Below, piece by piece: positions 24,277-31,832 of a stretch of 64,000 bases of DNA. Location of the stretch: assembly GCF_003260125.1 (NCBI RefSeq), contig NZ_QHKO01000008.1, forward strand, positions 32,409-96,408. Reading direction: 5' to 3'. The notes below the pieces were generated by a model. It had not been told where the DNA came from, searched no databases, and saw only the letters and a list, made by a program, of their open reading frames with translations. Origin of the DNA: Lujinxingia litoralis (lineage in GTDB: Bacteria > Myxococcota_A > Bradymonadia > Bradymonadales > Bradymonadaceae). Positions within the stretch are counted from its first letter, which is position 1, and each line of letters opens with the position of its first letter. The position numbers were made by a program, and so were the translations under genes.

Positions 24277-25584
24277 TTAGAGGGGGGCGTCGGCCGGGTC
24301 TCTGGAGGCGGCCGGCTTTCGGGAGGGGTCGGGGCTGGCGAGTGTGAGGGCGCCCCGGGTGATGTCGTGTCCGGAGGGGCGCTGGTAGGCGCGCAGGCCG
24401 AAGCGGGGGAGGGTGGCCAGGAGGTGATCGAAGATATCGCCCTGGATGGCCTCGTACTCGGCCCACACCGTGGTGTTGGTAAAGGTGTAGATCTGCAGGG
24501 GGACGCCGTGGGCGTCGGGTTCGAGCTGGCGGACCATCAGGGTCATGTCCTGATGGATGTTTTTGTGCTGGCGGAGGAAGAGGCCGATGTAGGCGCGGAG
24601 CGTGCCCAGGTTGGTGAGGCGTCGCTGGTTGACCGGATGGGCGGCGAATTCCTCGGGGAGGTCGTGGGCGTTGTGCTGGGAGATGTCGTGGAGTTTCTGG
24701 TCGATGTAGGGGCGGAGCACGCGGATCTGGCGGAGGTCTTCGATTTCGTCGTCGGTGAGGTAGCGCACGGTGCTGAGATCGAGGTGGATGGAGCGCATGA
24801 TGCGTCGGCCGCCGCTGAGCTGCATGCCGCGCCAGTTTTTAAAGGAGTGTTCGAGAAACTTATGGGTGGGGATGACGGTGATGGTGCGGTCCCAGTTCTG
24901 GACGGTGACGACGTTGAGGGCGATGTCGGTGACATCGCCATCGGCGTTGAACTGGGGCATTTCGATCCAGTCACCGACGCGGATCAGGTCGTTTTGGGTG
25001 AGCTGAATGCCGGCGACCAGGCTCAGGAGGCTGTCGCGGAAGACGAGCATGATGACGGCGGTCATGGCGCCCAGGCCGCTTAAGAGGATGAGCGGGGAGC
25101 GATCCAGGATGAAGGAGACGATGAGGATGCCGGCGACGCAGTAGACCAGGACCTGGATGACCTGGAGGTAGCCCTTGATGGGGCGGTCGCGGTTGACCGA
25201 GTAGCGGCGGTGGATTTCGTTGAAGGTGGAGAGGAGCGCGCTGGTGCTGCGGGCGATCATGACGACGGCCAGGCAGAGGCAGGTCAGGCGCAGCGCTTCG
25301 GTGAGGCCGGTGGGGAGGTGGGGCACCCAGGTGACGCCGAGCTGGATGGCCAGGACCGAGGGCAGGTTTTTGAGGCGGTCGAGGACCTTCTGGTCGACGA
25401 GGATGTCGTCCCAGCCGATGGAGCTGCGTTTGGCGAAGGCCACCAGCGCGGGCAGGGCGATGCGGTGGGTGATCAGGGTGATGGCGGCCAGGGCGATGAT
25501 GAGGGCGGCCAGGCCGGTGCCGGCTTCGTAGAGGCGGGCGGGGTCGAAGGCGTCAAACCACGAGGCGAAGGGCAGCGCGTCCAT
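24277..25584 (-). CDS. YbdG-like MscS mechanosensitive ion channel
   Basis: 435 residues. About five N-terminal hydrophobic segments, then the MscS pore-lining and beta domain (GLGAMTAVIMLVFRDSLLSLVAG, QNDLIRVGDWIEMPQFNADGDV, NWDRTITVIPTHKFL). The insertion and C-terminal arrangement (FKNWRGMQLSGGRRIMRSIHL) mark the YbdG/YnaI-type subgroup, whose channels have small conductance and help under mild hypoosmotic stress. GGGAG five bases upstream supports the start at 25584. It lies 46 bp downstream of the Rieske gene, but the functional link is unclear. Confidence 0.95.
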   Translation of the reverse strand: MDALPFASWFDAFDPARLYEAGTGLAALIIALAAITLITHRIALPALVAFAKRSSIGWDDILVDQKVLDRLKNLPSVLAIQLGVTWVPHLPTGLTEALRLTCLCLAVVMIARSTSALLSTFNEIHRRYSVNRDRPIKGYLQVIQVLVYCVAGILIVSFILDRSPLILLSGLGAMTAVIMLVFRDSLLSLVAGIQLTQNDLIRVGDWIEMPQFNADGDVTDIALNVVTVQNWDRTITVIPTHKFLEHSFKNWRGMQLSGGRRIMRSIHLDLSTVRYLTDDEIEDLRQIRVLRPYIDQKLHDISQHNAHDLPEEFAAHPVNQRRLTNLGTLRAYIGLFLRQHKNIHQDMTLMVRQLEPDAHGVPLQIYTFTNTTVWAEYEAIQGDIFDHLLATLPRFGLRAYQRPSGHDITRGALTLASPDPSRKPAASRDPADAPL

Positions 25585-25630
25585 GAGATCTCCCGGAGTT
25601 GAGTAGGGCTCCGGGGGGGCGCTTGCGGCC

Positions 25631-26011
25631 TTAGAGAGAGAGTCCGGAGCGTTTGATGGTGACCTGGCCGGGTTCGGGGCCGGGCAGGACCGTAAATCGC
25701 GTCAGGTGTTGTCCGTCACAGGGTCCTGTCTGGCATAGACCGCTGTGGGCGTCAAAGCGGGCGCCGTGGGTCTGGCAGACGATGACGTTGCCCGCGGGGT
25801 GGAAGAGTCGGGAAGGGTCGTCGCCCAGGGGGATATTCCAGTGGGGGCAGCGATTTTCGAAGGCGACCAGGGTGGATGGCGAGAGGCGCAGGAGAAAGCC
25901 GGTGGCCGGGCGTCCGTGCGCGTCGGTGAACAGGAAGGCGCGGGCATCGCCGGGGTGGCGAAGATCGCAGATGTCCAGGATGGCCAGGGTCGAGGAGCGA
26001 GAGGTGGGCAT
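25631..26011 (-). CDS. Rieske [2Fe-2S] protein
   Basis: 126 residues. Two-ligand-pair Rieske fold: CPHW (Cys and His) and CQTHGARFD (Cys and His), followed by the proline-containing loop GLCQTGPC. It looks like a Rieske ferredoxin of the dioxygenase or NirD class. It sits 81 bp downstream of the GMC oxidoreductase on the same strand; in this set it could relay electrons. There is no signal peptide, so it is probably cytoplasmic, which would separate it from the Tat-exported component; that point is unresolved. Confidence 0.9.
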   Translation of the reverse strand: MPTSRSSTLAILDICDLRHPGDARAFLFTDAHGRPATGFLLRLSPSTLVAFENRCPHWNIPLGDDPSRLFHPAGNVIVCQTHGARFDAHSGLCQTGPCDGQHLTRFTVLPGPEPGQVTIKRSGLSL

Positions 26012-26092
26012 GGGGTCTCGGGGAAAGAGGCGGAGCCGGGCGCTGGCGCGTGCTTTTTTGGGGGGAGGCGTGGCGAGGGAGGGATCGCCGGG

Positions 26093-27670
26093 TTAGCCGG
26101 CGGCGATGCGACGGCTCAGGGCCAGGGCCTGAGCCATGATGGTGAGCTGCGGGTTGGCGCCCAGGGCCGTGGGGAAGAGGGAGGAGTCGATGATGTGGAG
26201 GCCTTCGGTGTGGTGAGCGCGCCCGTCTGCGGGGCGCGCGACGCAGGTCTGCGGGTCGGCGCCGATGCGGCAGGTGCCCATGGGGTGGCTGGCGTAAAGG
26301 GAGAGGTCGCCCGGGGTGTGATGGATGCGCACGTGGTCTTTAGCGGCGTTGACGCTCTTGAAGAAGCGGGTTTTGCGGACCATCGGCATGACGTCGCGGG
26401 AGCCGGCTTCGAAGAACATTTCGACCAGGGTGTGGAGCCCCCGGGTGAGTTTGCGTTGATCGTGGCGGTTGAGGATGTAGCGGATGTTGGCGCGCTGGTC
26501 TTTGCCCGGGGTGACCTGCCCGGTGGATTGGTCGCGGATGAGGAGGCCGCAGGCGGCCATGAAGCGGAAGTCTCGCAGAAAGTCGGCGGAGGTGTCGATG
26601 CCTGTGCGCGCGGCCTGACTTAAGAAGACATCGGGGGAGGCCGAGAAGGTTTCGAGGAGGATTTCGGGGTCGTCGGGGTGGTGGGCGTAGTACCCCTGAG
26701 TGGCGCCGGCCCAGAGGCGGATGGGGTCGTCGAATTTGGCGAGGACGCCGCAGGTGGGGTGGACGCGGAGGTTGAGGCCGACCTGGCCGTTGGCGTTGGC
26801 CAGGCCCTGATTGAGGAGGAGGATGGGGGTGTTGATGGCGCCGGCGGCCAGCAGGGTGCGGTGGGCTTTGATGGTGTGTTCGACCAGGGGCTCGCCGGTG
26901 TCGGGGTTGCGGGTGTGGGCGATGAGTCCGGTGACGTGGCCGCGGGCGTTGAGGGTCAGGCGTTCAGCGCGGGTGTCGGCCAGCAGGCGCGCGTGATGGC
27001 GGAGGGCGCCGGGCAGCCAGGTGAGGTCGGCGGTGGCTTTGCCGCCGGTGGGGCAGCCGGTCTGACAGGTGCCACAGCCGATACAGCCCGGGGCATTCCT
27101 GGGCATATATGCGTGCTTGAGCCCCTGGCGGGTAAAGCCTCGGCGAGCCACCCGGGCGTTTTGGCCGGCCAGGGCGGCGGGGGTGGGGGCGACGCCGATG
27201 GCGGATTCGACCTCGGTGTAGAGGGCGTCGCGGGAGTCGCGGGCGAAGTGGTCCAGGCCCCAGTCTTCGACCCATTGATCGAGGACGGCGTCGGGGGCGC
27301 GAAAGCAGATGGCGGAGTTGACCAGGGTGCCGCCGCCGACCCCGCGGCCGCTGGTCAGGGGGATGAAGGCGTTGCCGCGCATCACGCGGGTGGCCTGTTC
27401 CTGCATCAGGTGTCGGGCCGCCCAGCTCTGCCGGCGTTTGAAGGAGCCGCGGGGCCAGAAGCGGCCGTCTTCGACGATGAGCACGCTCAGGCCGGCCCCG
27501 GCCAGGGTGTGGGCGGCGACGAGCCCGGCGGGACCGGCGCCGATGATGGCGACGTCGACGTGGTGGGTCTGGCGTCTCGGAGCGCCTTGCTGGCGGAGGG
27601 TGTCGAAGGTCTGGAGCTGGCCTCCCAGGTGCTCGGCGGCGGAGTAGTCCAGGGGGGAGGTTGCGCTCAT
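26093..27670 (-). CDS. GMC-family FAD oxidoreductase
   Basis: 525 residues. N-terminal FAD site VAIIGAGPAGLVAAHTLAGAG. A Cys-rich insertion CIGCGTCQTGCPTGGKA (about residue 195-210) resembles the Fe-S-like cluster motif seen in a subset of bacterial GMC dehydrogenases. The C-terminal GMC signature is GTCRIGADP and DSSLFPTALGANPQLTIMA, with the Asn-Pro and His-type substrate residues. GMC enzymes oxidise alcohols such as sugars, choline or sterols; the substrate is not evident. It overlaps the upstream subunit-3-like gene by 4 bp (ATGA), the usual arrangement of membrane-bound GMC dehydrogenases. Confidence 0.93.
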   Translation of the reverse strand: MSATSPLDYSAAEHLGGQLQTFDTLRQQGAPRRQTHHVDVAIIGAGPAGLVAAHTLAGAGLSVLIVEDGRFWPRGSFKRRQSWAARHLMQEQATRVMRGNAFIPLTSGRGVGGGTLVNSAICFRAPDAVLDQWVEDWGLDHFARDSRDALYTEVESAIGVAPTPAALAGQNARVARRGFTRQGLKHAYMPRNAPGCIGCGTCQTGCPTGGKATADLTWLPGALRHHARLLADTRAERLTLNARGHVTGLIAHTRNPDTGEPLVEHTIKAHRTLLAAGAINTPILLLNQGLANANGQVGLNLRVHPTCGVLAKFDDPIRLWAGATQGYYAHHPDDPEILLETFSASPDVFLSQAARTGIDTSADFLRDFRFMAACGLLIRDQSTGQVTPGKDQRANIRYILNRHDQRKLTRGLHTLVEMFFEAGSRDVMPMVRKTRFFKSVNAAKDHVRIHHTPGDLSLYASHPMGTCRIGADPQTCVARPADGRAHHTEGLHIIDSSLFPTALGANPQLTIMAQALALSRRIAAG

Positions 27671-28182
27671 TGCCAGTCTCCGCAGGTGTAGTCGATGCCG
27701 GCGGCGCGCAGGACCCGGGGGGCCTCGCAGTAGCCCATGGCGAAGATCATTTTGAGGGCTTTGAAGGCGTCTTGCCGGGCGTTGAAGGTGGAGGTGTCCC
27801 AGGCGCGCAGGATGGCCTGTCGCTGGGCGCGGCTGCGTTCGGCGAAGGCCGCCGGAGGGAGGGTGGCCAGGCTGGCAAAGTCGTCGATGGCGTGGAGGAG
27901 CAGGCGCAGGAGTTGGGCGGTGTCGGCGGGGATGTGTGCCAGGTAGTCATCGACGGCCTCGACGACGCCGACGTCGAGGCCCGGGGGCATGCCCAGGTGA
28001 TCACCTGGGTAGAGGGCGTCGCAGATGGCCTGGCAGATGGTGACCTCGCGGGGGCTTAAGGTCAGGAAGGCGCGGTCGGGGCGTTGGTCCCACCAGCCCA
28101 GGCCTATGCGCAGGGAGGCCGCAGAGAGGAGCAGGGCCGGGGTGGCCAGGGCGGTGGTTCTGAGAAAAGTGCGCCGCTTCAT
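27667..28182 (-). CDS. Gluconate-2-dehydrogenase subunit 3-like Tat-exported protein
   Basis: 171 residues. A Tat signal (MKRRTFLRTTALATPALLLS) followed by a helical domain of the subunit 3 family (LTLSPREVTICQAICDALYPGD, GVVEAVDDYLAHIP). In gluconate and similar dehydrogenases the small Tat-exported subunit carries the large flavoprotein across the membrane as a folded heterodimer. Overlap with the GMC gene by ATGA supports stoichiometric translation. Cys residues near the C-terminus (GYCEA, YTCGDW) may stabilise the fold. Confidence 0.9.
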   Translation of the reverse strand: MKRRTFLRTTALATPALLLSAASLRIGLGWWDQRPDRAFLTLSPREVTICQAICDALYPGDHLGMPPGLDVGVVEAVDDYLAHIPADTAQLLRLLLHAIDDFASLATLPPAAFAERSRAQRQAILRAWDTSTFNARQDAFKALKMIFAMGYCEAPRVLRAAGIDYTCGDWQ

Positions 28183-28334
28183 CTCGGGGACCTCGGGGCC
28201 GGGTGGCGAGGGAGGTTATGTGGTGCGATTAGATCATAGTGACTGATGGGTTGGTTTTGTTCCAGGGCGACCCGCGGCGCCGGGGTTTGGGGGCGTGAGC
28301 GCAGGGAAAAGGAGGAGGGCGCCGAGGCCGGGGC

Positions 28335-29018
28335 TCAGATGAGATGGGCGTGATTGATGATGCCCAGGCCGAGCCCGATCATCAGGGCGTTAAAGGCGAC
28401 CAGGCGCAGGGAGAGGCCGAGGTCGTGGAGGAGCGCCAGGAGCAGGGTGGTCAAAAGGAGCTCGGGGAGCAGGGCCGACAAGAGGTCGGGAGGGCTCAGG
28501 GAGTGGAGCAGAAAGGCGGCCGGGGGCAGGGCGCTGAACAGGCCGATGACGAGGATGCGGGCCAGGGCCGGGAGCGCGGCGGGGAGGCGCAGTTGAATGG
28601 CGCCCTGCCAGAAGAGCGCGCTCAGGGCCAGACCCAGGCCCCAGAGGAGTCCGAGGGTGGCGCTGTCTTGGAGCCAGGTCACGGGGCGAAAGCGCGCCGG
28701 GTCGTGGACAAAGGAGAGCAGGCCGATGAGCAGGGGGGCGCTCAGCGCAGCGATGGCCGGGAGGTGAGGGCGCAGCGCGAAAGGCCCCTGGCGAGCGTGG
28801 CCCAGCTCAATGTTGAAGACGAGAAAGGCCAGGCCGGCCAGGGAGGCCGGGGCGAAGAGCCAGGAGCCCAGGGCCACGGAGAGGTGTCCCTGCTGGAGGG
28901 CGGCCAGCGGCGGGGTGAGGAAGAGGTGAGCGGCGCTCAAGCCCAGGGAGGCGGCCAGGGCCAGGACCAGGGTGAGGCGCAGCGAGGGGGAGGGGGGGAG
29001 ATTGGAGGGGGCTGTCAT
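28335..29018 (-). CDS. Polytopic membrane protein of unknown family
   Basis: 227 residues with about seven predicted transmembrane helices (for example LTLVLALAASLGLSAAHLFL, AIAALSAPLLIGLLSFV, LLTTLLLALLHDLGL, ALMIGLGLGIINH). The length, Leu/Ala/Pro richness and lack of a soluble domain allow no assignment. It is followed on the other side by the divergent coiled-coil protein gene. Base composition and reading frame are consistent with the neighbours. Confidence 0.6.
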   Translation of the reverse strand: MTAPSNLPPSPSLRLTLVLALAASLGLSAAHLFLTPPLAALQQGHLSVALGSWLFAPASLAGLAFLVFNIELGHARQGPFALRPHLPAIAALSAPLLIGLLSFVHDPARFRPVTWLQDSATLGLLWGLGLALSALFWQGAIQLRLPAALPALARILVIGLFSALPPAAFLLHSLSPPDLLSALLPELLLTTLLLALLHDLGLSLRLVAFNALMIGLGLGIINHAHLI

Positions 29019-29099
29019 GGGAGGCCTGCTTTACCCGGGGGAAGTGGGGGGCATATTTCAAGGAGTGGGGACGACAAGGGTCTTTGACGAGGTGCGATC

Positions 29100-29660
29100 A
29101 TGATCAGCCCGAATTGGCTTGTCCAGTCCAGCGCCGTAGGAGCGGTGGGAGCTCTGGCGTTGGGGTTGGGGGTATGGGGTATAGGGGCGTTAAGTCAGGC
29201 AGCAACGCAGCAGGAGGTATCGGCGACACAGGTGATCTGGGTGCACGGGCCACAGGGGGCGCGGGCGGTCGGCGCGGTGCGTTATGTGGAGGGGATCGAT
29301 CGCAGTGGCGCGGAGCGTCGGGAGCAGCTGGAGCGTCGGCAGCAGGTGGCCCGCCAGCGGGCGTGGGAGGCGCGGCGGCTGGCGGAGCAGCAGGAGGTCC
29401 GGGCGCGGTGGGCCAGGCGTCAGGCGGAGCGCCGGGCGGAGTTGGCCGCGCGCGAAGCGCGCGTGGAACAGGTGCGCTCCCACCTCTACGAGCTCTATGC
29501 GGGGCCGCAGTGTGTGGAGCGCTTCTTTGAGCCGAGCGCGCCCTCATCTGAGGAGCTGGCGCGGCGTCAGGAGCAGGCCGCGGAGGCGGCGCGCCAAACG
29601 GTCGAGTCGGGAGTGGAGCGGGCGTTGGAGGCCATGGAGAAGGTGTTTACCTCGCCCTAG
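29100..29660 (+). CDS. Coiled-coil protein with N-terminal membrane anchor
   Basis: 186 residues. An N-terminal hydrophobic segment (LVQSSAVGAVGALALGLGVW) is followed by a long Arg/Glu/Gln/Ala-rich coiled-coil region (about 70-165) and a short tail. It could be an envelope-anchored adaptor; no family recognised. GAGG lies seven bases before the ATG. It ends 37 bp before a strong bidirectional terminator. Confidence 0.65.
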   Translation: MISPNWLVQSSAVGAVGALALGLGVWGIGALSQAATQQEVSATQVIWVHGPQGARAVGAVRYVEGIDRSGAERREQLERRQQVARQRAWEARRLAEQQEVRARWARRQAERRAELAAREARVEQVRSHLYELYAGPQCVERFFEPSAPSSEELARRQEQAAEAARQTVESGVERALEAMEKVFTSP

Positions 29661-29697
29661 CCCTCCCGGTGGGGAGAACGTTCTGAGGGGGACAGAG

Positions 29698-29733
29698 AAA
29701 AGCCCCGCGAGCGTAAGCTCGCGGGGCTTTTTT
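29698..29733. terminator. Bidirectional intrinsic terminator
   Basis: Stem GCCCCGCGAGC/GCTCGCGGGGC with a GTAA loop, A-run on the left, T-run on the right. It serves the plus-strand coiled-coil gene and the minus-strand VWA lipoprotein. Confidence 0.93.
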
Positions 29734-29785
29734 ATGGTGCGGAGGCGACTTTCTCGGCCTGAGCCTCAGGCCGGGGCCGTCTCAT

Positions 29786-31639
29786 TCAGCCGACGATGCA
29801 GACGCCCTCCCCACGGGAGCACTGGCCGCTGCAGCAGTCTGAGCCGGAGGAGCAGGTCACGCCGACCGGGAAGCAGGCGTAGCCACAGGTTCCCTCGCTG
29901 CCGCAGACCAGATTGCCGCAGCAGTCGCCATCTTCGGAGCAGCTGGCGCCGTTGATGGAGCACTCGGGGCAGCCTTCGTCGACCTGGCCATCGCAGTTGT
30001 TGTCGACGCCGTCGCAGACTTCGGCGGAGCAGCTCTCACATTCGTAGGCTTCGCCGCAGGTCTGGTAGTAGAGGTCGCAGAGGCCGGAGGGCTGCTCGGG
30101 GACGCAGGCGTTGGCGCAGCCCATCTTGATCTGGAGATCGAGGGCTTCGGCGTCGATCTGGCGGATCTGGGAGCAGGCGCCCTCGGAGAGGGTCAGGGTG
30201 TTGTCGTTGGCGCTGTAGCTGAGGTCGGAGCTGGGCAGGTAGTTGCCGTTGACCGAGACCCAGATCTGATTGGGGTCCGGAGGGGTGTCTTCGAGGCTGT
30301 AGGAGCAGCTGACCAGGATGTTGGAGATGTCGCGCACGGCGTTGGTAAGCTGAGCCGCGTTGGAGGCTTCGTAGAAGGTGTTGGTGCCGCCGGCCTGAGC
30401 CATCTGCTGGAGGCTGTTGGAGGAGAAGGCGAAGCCGACGACGAAGGTCAGGATGCCGCGGTTACGCAGCGCCTGGATTTTTTCGACGGCTCCCGGAACG
30501 CCGCCGCAGCCCGGCTCCCCGTCGGTGATGACGAGCACGGCTTTGACGCGCTGGTCGTCGAGGGGATCGGTGGGGGCGCTGACCCGGTCGTTGTTGAGCA
30601 CGTTTTGCAGCGCCCAGTCCAGGGGGGTGCCGCCACCGGGATTAAGTGAGTTGTAGGCGTTTTTGATGGTCTGGGCGGAGTGCGAGCCCATGGAGAGGCG
30701 ATTGGTCAGAGCGCTGTTGTTGCAGTTGCCGGTGAAGGAGCCGACGCCGAAGCGCATCTCGTCGTGGAGTTCGTCGGCTACGGCGTTCATGCCGGCGACG
30801 GCGCGCTGCCAGCGGGAGGCGCCGTTGAGATCGCGATCCATCGAACCGGAGAGGTCAAGCACCACGTAGATGTTGGGGTCGAGGCGCTCAAACTCGGTGG
30901 TCTGCTCCTCGCAGATAGCAATGTTTCCGGGCGCGGGAGCACAGGCGTCGCCAACCATCAGGCCGTTGTCGCCCATGGGGTTGCCGGCGGTGGCGGTCTG
31001 GTCGACGTTGGCGTGGAAGGGGCAGTTATCGCAGGCGTCGCCAATGCCGTCGTTATCGGAGTCGGCCTGGTCGGGGTTGGGGACGTCAGGGCAGTTGTCG
31101 ATGACGTTGGGCGTGCCATCGTTATCGTCGTCGCGCTCGGTGTCGACGTAGTCGACGCCGGGGGCGCAGGCGTTGCCCATGACGATGCCGCGCTCGTCGG
31201 TGGGGTTGGTGGCCGCAGCGGCCTGGTCGGCGTTGGAGGCGTCCGGGCAGTTATCGCAGGCGTCGCCGATGCCGTCGCCGTCGGAGTCGGCCTGGTCGGG
31301 GTTATGGACGAAGGGGCAGTTATCGTACTGGTTGGGGATGCCGTCGTCGGATTCGTCTTCCCAGGGGTCGAGCTCGTCGCGACCGTCGTGAGGATGGTCG
31401 CCGCCGTCGGGGTTACCGCCACCATCGGGGTCGCCGGGGTCACCGCCGCCATCGGGGTCGTCGGGGTCGCCGGGGTCACCGCCGTCGGGGGTATCGCCTC
31501 CATCAGGAGAGCATTGCCCGCTGACCGGGTTGCGGCTCTGCCCCTCGGGGCAGGTAACGGCGCCGGTCGGATCGGTACAGGCCAGCGCCAGAAGCGCGAA
31601 GAGCGCCGGGAGCGTCCATCGGATGAGCTTTGTTTGCAT
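29786..31639 (-). CDS. VWA-domain lipoprotein with thrombospondin type 3 repeats
   Basis: 617 residues. A lipobox (LLALAC, Cys21), a Gly/Asp/Pro low-complexity linker (about 45-85), then thrombospondin type 3 calcium-binding repeats (NCPFVHNPDQADSDGDGIGD and similar) between about 105 and 235. A von Willebrand factor A domain follows (about 260-430) with the MIDAS motif DLSGSM and TDGEPGC. The C-terminus is Cys-rich with a putative metazoan-type repeat (CDGVDNNCDGQVDEGC). VWA domains often mediate metal-dependent protein binding, so a surface adhesin is likely. It is transcribed convergently with the coiled-coil gene. Confidence 0.9.
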   Translation of the reverse strand: MQTKLIRWTLPALFALLALACTDPTGAVTCPEGQSRNPVSGQCSPDGGDTPDGGDPGDPDDPDGGGDPGDPDGGGNPDGGDHPHDGRDELDPWEDESDDGIPNQYDNCPFVHNPDQADSDGDGIGDACDNCPDASNADQAAAATNPTDERGIVMGNACAPGVDYVDTERDDDNDGTPNVIDNCPDVPNPDQADSDNDGIGDACDNCPFHANVDQTATAGNPMGDNGLMVGDACAPAPGNIAICEEQTTEFERLDPNIYVVLDLSGSMDRDLNGASRWQRAVAGMNAVADELHDEMRFGVGSFTGNCNNSALTNRLSMGSHSAQTIKNAYNSLNPGGGTPLDWALQNVLNNDRVSAPTDPLDDQRVKAVLVITDGEPGCGGVPGAVEKIQALRNRGILTFVVGFAFSSNSLQQMAQAGGTNTFYEASNAAQLTNAVRDISNILVSCSYSLEDTPPDPNQIWVSVNGNYLPSSDLSYSANDNTLTLSEGACSQIRQIDAEALDLQIKMGCANACVPEQPSGLCDLYYQTCGEAYECESCSAEVCDGVDNNCDGQVDEGCPECSINGASCSEDGDCCGNLVCGSEGTCGYACFPVGVTCSSGSDCCSGQCSRGEGVCIVG

Positions 31640-31832
31640 GATTCGTACCCTGTCGAGTTAGGTGCGCCGGATGAATGGAGGGACCGAGCGCGAGACCAGC
31701 TTTAGAAATAATCCCACTCTGATGGCAAAAAGATTAGCAAATGTGCTGCTGCCTTTCGACCGTTTTTCAGGCGAATATCAGGGCAAAGGGTGTAAATGCG
31801 AGTAAACTCTTGCGACGGTTGGAAACATCGGC

